Positions 58,893-64,000 of a DNA stretch of 64,000 nucleotides are shown here, in pieces. The stretch is taken from positions 520,969 to 584,968 of the forward strand of contig KE546966.1 in assembly GCA_000442125.1 (NCBI GenBank), given 5' to 3'. A program made the position numbers and the translations under genes. A model generated the notes under the pieces. That model was not told the DNA's origin and did not search any database. It saw only the letters and a program-made list of their open reading frames with translations. How positions within the stretch are numbered: the first letter of the stretch is position 1; each line of letters starts with the position of its first letter. The stretch comes from Opeltia flavorubescens (lineage: Eukaryota; Ascomycota; Lecanoromycetes; Teloschistales; Teloschistaceae).

Positions 58893-59966
58893 CGCCGAAT
58901 GTGAAAGTCAGACTTATACCTCACATCACGCGGAAAGAGCTCTGTGATGGCTCTGTCTCTTGAATTTAGTGCGAGTGAATAGCGGTAAAGGTCGATATGG
59001 TACTGAGTCGATGGGCTCTGCTGACTGAAGGGCATGATTATGGCTCCAGCGAAGAGAATAGGTTGCTGCTTTCAGAGTGGCCATGTCAACCCCTCAGGCG
59101 CAGTCGACAGCCTCGTAGCAGGGACCAATCAATAGAAACGCAGCGAGCATCCCTGCTCCGCGAGAGAGCGTTGCATGGGAGCCAATCATTGTTTCTCTTG
59201 GGAGTAAAGCCGTTCATTGTGACCAGTCAGAGTATCGTTGAGGTGGACGACTAAGAAGGATCCAGATGTGTTCTCTGTCTGACTTTTGTCTGTGTACGTT
59301 CGTTGGTGAACATGGCCAAGAAGCTAGGCCCAATTCACTCTCGCCAATGAGTCAAGTAGTCGAATTGCGAGACTCGCCCTCCATGATTAAGGTGATATTG
59401 TCCATGGCTGTATTGAGAGGTGGTATGAAAATGGACTTATTATCTATAGGACGAAACGAACTTTGACAAGTAAGCCATAGCCATATGCGCCGCTTCCCTG
59501 ACTTAGAGCAAATGCTAGATTACAGTACCTTGTTTAGACTTCATGTTAAGAAGCTTTGCCGATGTGAGGTTCTCTATCGTTTAATATAAAAGAATTTAGT
59601 AATTCGGCTCCAATTTACTTCTGTCTAATACATTCTTTGATATCAGACTGTCAGACAACATCAGACCCGATACAAGCTTTTATTTTCTATCTGCTATCTC
59701 CTATGATTTCACGACGGTCCGTAACAAGTACCTCTTTTGTCCTTTCCGAATTTGGGGTTTGAGTTTATGTGGTGTAGTGCGTCGTTGCAGGAGACATGCC
59801 CATGACCTTTTCGTCGCATTCTCGATTCTTCATATCAACGCATTTCGGATCTGTTTGTTCGCGTGTCGCTTGAGAGCAGCTCCGGTCTCAATGTCACAGC
59901 GGATAGCCGCATCAGCCACCAATATAAATCGTTGAATCGTATTTCAATCTTGTAGATATATATGAG
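58893..59966. other. Intergenic, about 1.1 kb
   Basis: Divergent upstream of the 1031-residue gene and the small secreted protein. A/T-rich right half. A plus-strand frame at 58997-59254 has no family features. No repeat or RNA gene seen. Confidence 0.4.
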
Positions 59967-60749
59967 ATGGTGGTTTTGATTATTTTTTGTATAATTGCTA
60001 ATCTCCTTCTTGACTTTGCGGCTGGTCTGTTGCCCGATATCGAGTTTGTCTACGTACACAAACCGAACCCGTTGAATAGCTATAGACTTGATCCCAGAGA
60101 CCCTGTGATAGCTGCTTGCAGAAGGATACCTCCGGGCGTGTGTTGCGTTCCCCACCGGAATGAATTGCTCGCACCTACTGAGAATCTGAATTCCATCGAG
60201 TATGGTGCCACCGCCTTCTCACCGCTTTTGGCAAATCAATTCGGCTTCGGCTGGGGTGCCCGAGGACCTGAATGGAGCAGTATCAATTGTGGCCCCGGAC
60301 CGCCGATCCTAAGAGTCTTGGGCCCAACTGGATACGCCCACGATCCTTGGGATGACCATGGCGGTTATGTTACGCTTCCACCGAACGGCTGGCAGGCTGC
60401 AACACCGGGTACACCGAGTACAATCGTTTTTGCCGCTGCTTGGATTGATCTGAGGAGGCGCGTTCCACCCAATCGTGTTGACGCGAGGTATTTACGATGG
60501 CAAGGCATCAAAGAACTCTCATGGGGCCGTAATCGATGGAAAGCGCTTGATCTTCCTTTCCGGAGGAGGGACAGTATCCAAGCTCTGAACTCCTGGGCGT
60601 CTGAGGGTACCGCCTTCATCCAAGCGCCTATACGTTGGAGGCGACCTGATCTATACAGCATCAATGGGACCAATTATACAAAAATCGATAGCCAAAGCTA
60701 TAAAGCTGATGACGGCCGTTTTCTAAATCTGACAAATGATATAGCATGA
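59967..60749 (+). CDS. Small secreted protein of unknown function
   Basis: Single-exon frame of 260 residues. The N-terminal signal peptide MVVLIIFCIIANLLLDFAAG is strongly hydrophobic. Cys residues are few: CRRIPPGVCC and one in SSINCGPGPPILR. The Gly/Trp/Pro-rich middle (FGFGWGARGPEW, GPTGYAHDPWDDHGG) and several aromatic blocks suggest an extracellular beta-rich fold. NGTNYTK and NLTN near the C terminus are N-glycosylation sequons. I do not recognise a named family. Its end is convergent with the PIG-Y-like gene; stops are about 120 bp apart. It could be an effector-like or cell-surface protein, but size and Cys count do not single out a class. Confidence 0.65.
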   Translation: MVVLIIFCIIANLLLDFAAGLLPDIEFVYVHKPNPLNSYRLDPRDPVIAACRRIPPGVCCVPHRNELLAPTENLNSIEYGATAFSPLLANQFGFGWGARGPEWSSINCGPGPPILRVLGPTGYAHDPWDDHGGYVTLPPNGWQAATPGTPSTIVFAAAWIDLRRRVPPNRVDARYLRWQGIKELSWGRNRWKALDLPFRRRDSIQALNSWASEGTAFIQAPIRWRRPDLYSINGTNYTKIDSQSYKADDGRFLNLTNDIA

Positions 60750-60865
60750 TAATGTGGAGAATCTCTTCGACCCATGCATGCCTTGCCTCTTGGGTAACAA
60801 ATAGCCGGCAAGCGAAGCATGTACAGATTGAGTGCAAAATTCGGATGCAACAGAGAATCGCAGCT

Positions 60866-61876
60866 TCACCCTTCATCATCTCCGCCCATCTTTGCATGTT
60901 TGAAATACTTCATGCCCACCCAAGCCACTGTAACCCATACCCAGGCCATAATACCAGTCAGGATGATCAGGGCAGGATAGTAGCCTACAATTGGAAGCGT
61001 TGGGTCGTCCTCAAGTTCAGGTGGAGCGTATGGTGTTTCTCCCACATCCCATGCCCAGCTCCAAACGCCCAGGCAGCTCCCCATTCCAACGACAAATACA
61101 ATCCACGTCACAGCCAAAACAACCCAGCCCCACCAACGAGTCTCGCTGTAGTCCCATGCTTCAGGAGGTGGTAAAGCCTCGGCGGCTACAGTTGACAGAG
61201 GTGATTTTGGACTATGGCGGGTTCTGCGTGGTATTGCACCGGGCTGCGGTGGGAAGTAGCTGTCGGAAGTCGAGGAACTTGATGAGAAGGGTGTCTTGGA
61301 TGGAATGAGCAGAGTTTTTGTTGTGGGACTAGCAATTGGTTTGATGAGATCGTCTTCGTCGGTTGTAGAGCTCAACGTTGGTGACTTCAGGGCTTTTCCT
61401 GCCGGAGTATGTTCGATGAGAGCTTTGTGGAGGATGCCATGCACAGGATGGCTAACCCATGGGACAGGTGGTTGGACTTTGGGTAAAGGTGTTGGGGTCG
61501 GTATATCTTCTGGTGACTGTGGCTCCGATGAGCTTCCTGAATCTGCGGAATTGCTCTGCTCTTGCTTGGCCTCATCTTTAACGATCTGCTCAGTTCGTAA
61601 TCGACCCGTGCCTAGTAAGGCTGTCTTTCGCAAAGAACCTTTCCGTTTCCTTGTCCTAGTCTGCTTCATTGCTGCAGCCATTGCTCCTCCGCCTGTCCGG
61701 GGGCTTCGAGGCGATCCCGAAACCGGACTCGTAGATGTTTGAGTAGAGCCATTCCGCTCTTCATCTTGATTTGGGGAAGAAAATGAAAGTTTAGAAAGCA
61801 GGGTCCCAGAGATACTTCTCTTGTGACTAGTCGAGGCTGGACTCCCCGACTTCTCCCTGTTGGCACCTTGGTTCAT
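60866..61876 (-). CDS. Two-membrane-segment protein, PIG-Y/Eri1-like candidate
   Basis: Single-exon protein of 336 residues. The first about 240 are disordered, Ser/Pro/Thr- and basic-rich (KQTRTRKRKGSLRKTALLG), with a conserved-looking WVSHPVHGILHKALIEHTP block. Two membrane segments follow at the C terminus (WWGWVVLAVTWIVFVVGM..., and YYPALIILTGIMAWVWVTVAW), ending in VGMKYFKHAK. The arrangement 'YYP..L..., W..MK.F.HN/A' is like the PIG-Y/Eri1 subunit of the GPI-GlcNAc transferase (GPI anchor synthesis in the ER). PIG-Y itself is only about 70 residues, so the long N terminus would be a fungal extension. The assignment rests on recalled resemblance of the last about 90 residues and is tentative. 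Confidence 0.6.
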   Translation of the reverse strand: MNQGANREKSGSPASTSHKRSISGTLLSKLSFSSPNQDEERNGSTQTSTSPVSGSPRSPRTGGGAMAAAMKQTRTRKRKGSLRKTALLGTGRLRTEQIVKDEAKQEQSNSADSGSSSEPQSPEDIPTPTPLPKVQPPVPWVSHPVHGILHKALIEHTPAGKALKSPTLSSTTDEDDLIKPIASPTTKTLLIPSKTPFSSSSSTSDSYFPPQPGAIPRRTRHSPKSPLSTVAAEALPPPEAWDYSETRWWGWVVLAVTWIVFVVGMGSCLGVWSWAWDVGETPYAPPELEDDPTLPIVGYYPALIILTGIMAWVWVTVAWVGMKYFKHAKMGGDDEG

Positions 61877-62254
61877 ATCTGTTCATGGTTGCTGTGGAAT
61901 TGTTGCTTTTGTGTCCAGCGATTGAGAGGAAAGATAGTTTTCGCTCTCGCAATGAGGGACTCGGGTTTATCTGAATGGAGTGAATCGGAATTTGAGGCCA
62001 CAGTCGAGCAAGTGACTTTAATAGTGTGACGGATTTTGAGGTCTGAACGGCCGAACCTCGGCAAAATCAATTCACCAATAGGGGTCTGTGTTGAAAGCAC
62101 CGCGTCAGGAATTGAAACTTCGCAATATCCTGATGTAGAATACAAGGCCAGGCTGGGTCCTGCCATTGTACCCATTCGTCATGTAGCGTCTTGTATCGCC
62201 TCACAATATTAAAAACCATAACCGTCCGCTGAAGCTTTCATTGATTCAGTGAAT
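61877..62254. promoter_or_regulatory. Divergent promoter, PIG-Y-like and ZRG17 genes
   Basis: 378 bp between divergent start codons. No sharp motif seen; no CCAAT/TATA arrangement that I would call with confidence. Confidence 0.4.
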
Positions 62255-63738
62255 ATGGCTTCGGAACTACCAATCATCGCGCCCACACGATCAGCGACTC
62301 CACCCCCTGAAGGCTTTGACAATCCAGTCCTCGGACTAGGGCTTGATGGCTACCTCAACTCGCCTGTCAAGTCCGCTTTCGATCCTCACTCACTTTCACC
62401 CATGGACGAGAATTTCCCAGTGGGTCGCTATGGGTCCGCTCAAGCCTATTCTGCACAACCACTCAACCCTCTTTCACCCTCCGACACAAATTCGTTGCAC
62501 AGCATGCGGTCCGCTGGCAGTATAAGCAGCCCGAGCACAATATCCGAAGATGGTAAAGGTGCCTTCAACTTCCAGTCTGTCGCCTTGGCCAAGTCCCCTA
62601 TCACCAAATCAGTAAGTCGGGTCGAGTAAATCTGATAAAAGACGTTCCACTAATGACGTTCGTATAGAGTGTCGGTCAGCGACGAGGACACAAGTACAAG
62701 CACAGCAGCGTCTCCCATCAGATCTTCCTCGAACCAGCACCACGAGCACCTTTGGCCTTGCCCAACTCGCTGCCAGTTCCAACACTGAAAGAATGCAGGA
62801 AGAGTATGTCGAGAGAACAAAACACGCGTTTCTGGTGGAGTATATGCCATATGGTAGTAGCAGCATACACTCTGTGGAGCGCCGAGGGATCACTGGCTCT
62901 GACCGCACTTTCTCACCTCATCCTTTTTGATGCGTTAGGCGCCATGCTGTGCGTGGTTGTTGACGTCCTTGGGAATTTCGAGGTATGGAAGCGATCTAGC
63001 ATCAGGCATCCATTCGGTCTGGAGCGGGCAGAGGTACTAGCCGGGTTTGCAATGTCAGTCCTACTGCTCTTCATGGGGATCGATCTCATATCCCACAACT
63101 TGGAGCATTTTCTCGAGGGCATGGGTCACGAATCACACTACAGTCACGATCATGAACGTGTGTCACCTGGCGAGATTGACACTGCATCACTCCTTACCAT
63201 CATTTCGACCTTGATCTCCGCATTCGCTCTTGGAAATCATGCTCGGATAGGCAAAGCGATGCGATTCGCCTACATCGAGTCACTACCTTCCATCCTCGCG
63301 AATCCTTCGCATTTCCTGACTATCTCATGCTCTATGATGCTGTTACTCCTCCCACTGCTGTCTATACAGGTCTATCTCTGGCTCGATCGCGCATTGTCTT
63401 GCACAATCGCGGTTTCAATGTGTTTCCTCGGGTCCAGACTTGTCAAAACGCTCGGCTTTATGCTCCTGATGTCCTATGCCGGAAATGGTGTCCAGAATGT
63501 CCTCCAGGATCTTGAAACGGATCCATCCGTCAGCGGCATCGAAGAAGCGAAATTCTGGCAAGTACACTACGGCTTGTGCATGGCGAACCTGAAGTTACGA
63601 GTACGTGGGACTGAGGATGGACTGGTCAAGTTGAGTGAGCGGGTAACGAGTCTTATCAAGAACCGGCTAGGTGGAGGATATGGGAGTGGTGGACAACGGT
63701 GGGAGGTGACCACACAGTTTAATCTCGAGAGGTTCTGA
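62255..63738 (+). CDS. ZRG17: CDF-family zinc transporter subunit (Zrg17-like)
   Basis: Member of the cation diffusion facilitator family. Yeast Zrg17 pairs with Msc2 to bring zinc into the ER. Exons 62255-62611 and 62668-63738 join in phase 0 to 475 residues. A disordered N terminus of about 140 residues leads to six membrane segments. The family signature RHPFGLERAEVLAGF lies after the second segment, and a His-rich loop (HESHYSHDHER) between segments 4 and 5. The C-terminal cytoplasmic domain starts around VLQDLETDPSVSGIEEAKFW. In segment 2 the usual HxxxD reads LILFD, and in segment 5 SILAN replaces HxxxD, so the canonical transport-site ligands are mostly gone. This fits a non-transporting partner subunit. 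Confidence 0.85.
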
Positions 63739-64000
63739 TACAAGTTTACGGTGGACGAGTCATTTAGCGCCGGAGTTGGTGGACACATGCATGAAAAGAT
63801 GTACAGCATTTGCATATAGCTCGATACCCGGGAGTTTCCAATTTGGCTTCGGCAGTGGACAATCAAGCGCATTCAACTTTATTCACTATCAAACCACTGT
63901 AAGGTAGCGATGTGAGGCCAATCTGATTCAGGCAGCCCTCTTCCTTACCATCCGGTGTCAGCAATGAGTAAGTGAATTCCATTATCTTCTCCCATGGACC
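63739..64000. other. 3' flank of ZRG17 to the window edge
   Basis: Contains only the ZRG17 3' flank and possibly the start of the next gene's region. No feature recognised. Confidence 0.4.

Overview
The window is nuclear DNA of a filamentous ascomycete (Pezizomycotina). Genes are close together and lie on both strands. Introns are short (about 46-90 nt) with GT..AG ends and CTAAC/CTGAC-like branch sites. The gene set is fungal: VAC8, an Ams2-type GATA factor, Zn2Cys6 and ATF/CREB bZIP regulators, HAM1-like, DUG3, IMP1 and ZRG17. I cannot fix the class from sequence alone. No rRNA, tRNA, CRISPR array or intact mobile element was found. Two single N bases occur (22157 and 53165).

Layout. 1-5.8 kb: 3' part of the ribosome-maturation GTPase EFL1, then three mitochondrial genes (IMP1 protease, IF3/AIM23, EF-Tu). 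6.5-11.3 kb: a 711-residue protein of unknown function and a von Willebrand A protein with Q/G/Y/P-rich flanks. 12.8-18.8 kb: VAC8, exosome subunit CSL4, a BTB protein, a 29-bp minisatellite and an acidic protein. 19.3-26.6 kb: a secreted BBE-type FAD oxidase, the divergent pair of mitochondrial ribosomal proteins mL38 and uL4m, and 3-hydroxyisobutyryl-CoA hydrolase. 27.6-36.1 kb: an ATF/CREB bZIP factor, a secreted serine carboxypeptidase, a lone RNase H protein and RPA3. 36.6-46.6 kb: an Ams2-like GATA factor, SmD2, dihydroxyacetone kinase and a Zn2Cys6 regulator. 47.5-64 kb: a HAM1-like protein, DUG3, a RING protein with a split finger, a 1031-residue protein of unknown function, a small secreted protein, a PIG-Y/Eri1-like membrane protein and a ZRG17-type zinc transporter subunit.

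Most genes are single-copy housekeeping genes and do not form a pathway cluster. The one functional theme is mitochondrial: IMP1, IF3, EF-Tu, mL38, uL4m and EHD3 all lie in the first 27 kb. I see no complete new multi-gene system. The observations most worth following are a 31-bp inverted repeat (30/31 identical) between mL38 and uL4m, two zinc-finger proteins whose metal-binding halves are far apart (GATA: 68 residues; RING: 164 residues), an orphan RNase H protein with all acidic catalytic residues, a zinc transporter subunit that has lost its canonical metal ligands, and two large proteins of unknown function. Exon joins were placed by reading frame, splice signals and family similarity recalled from memory; none was checked against transcripts.
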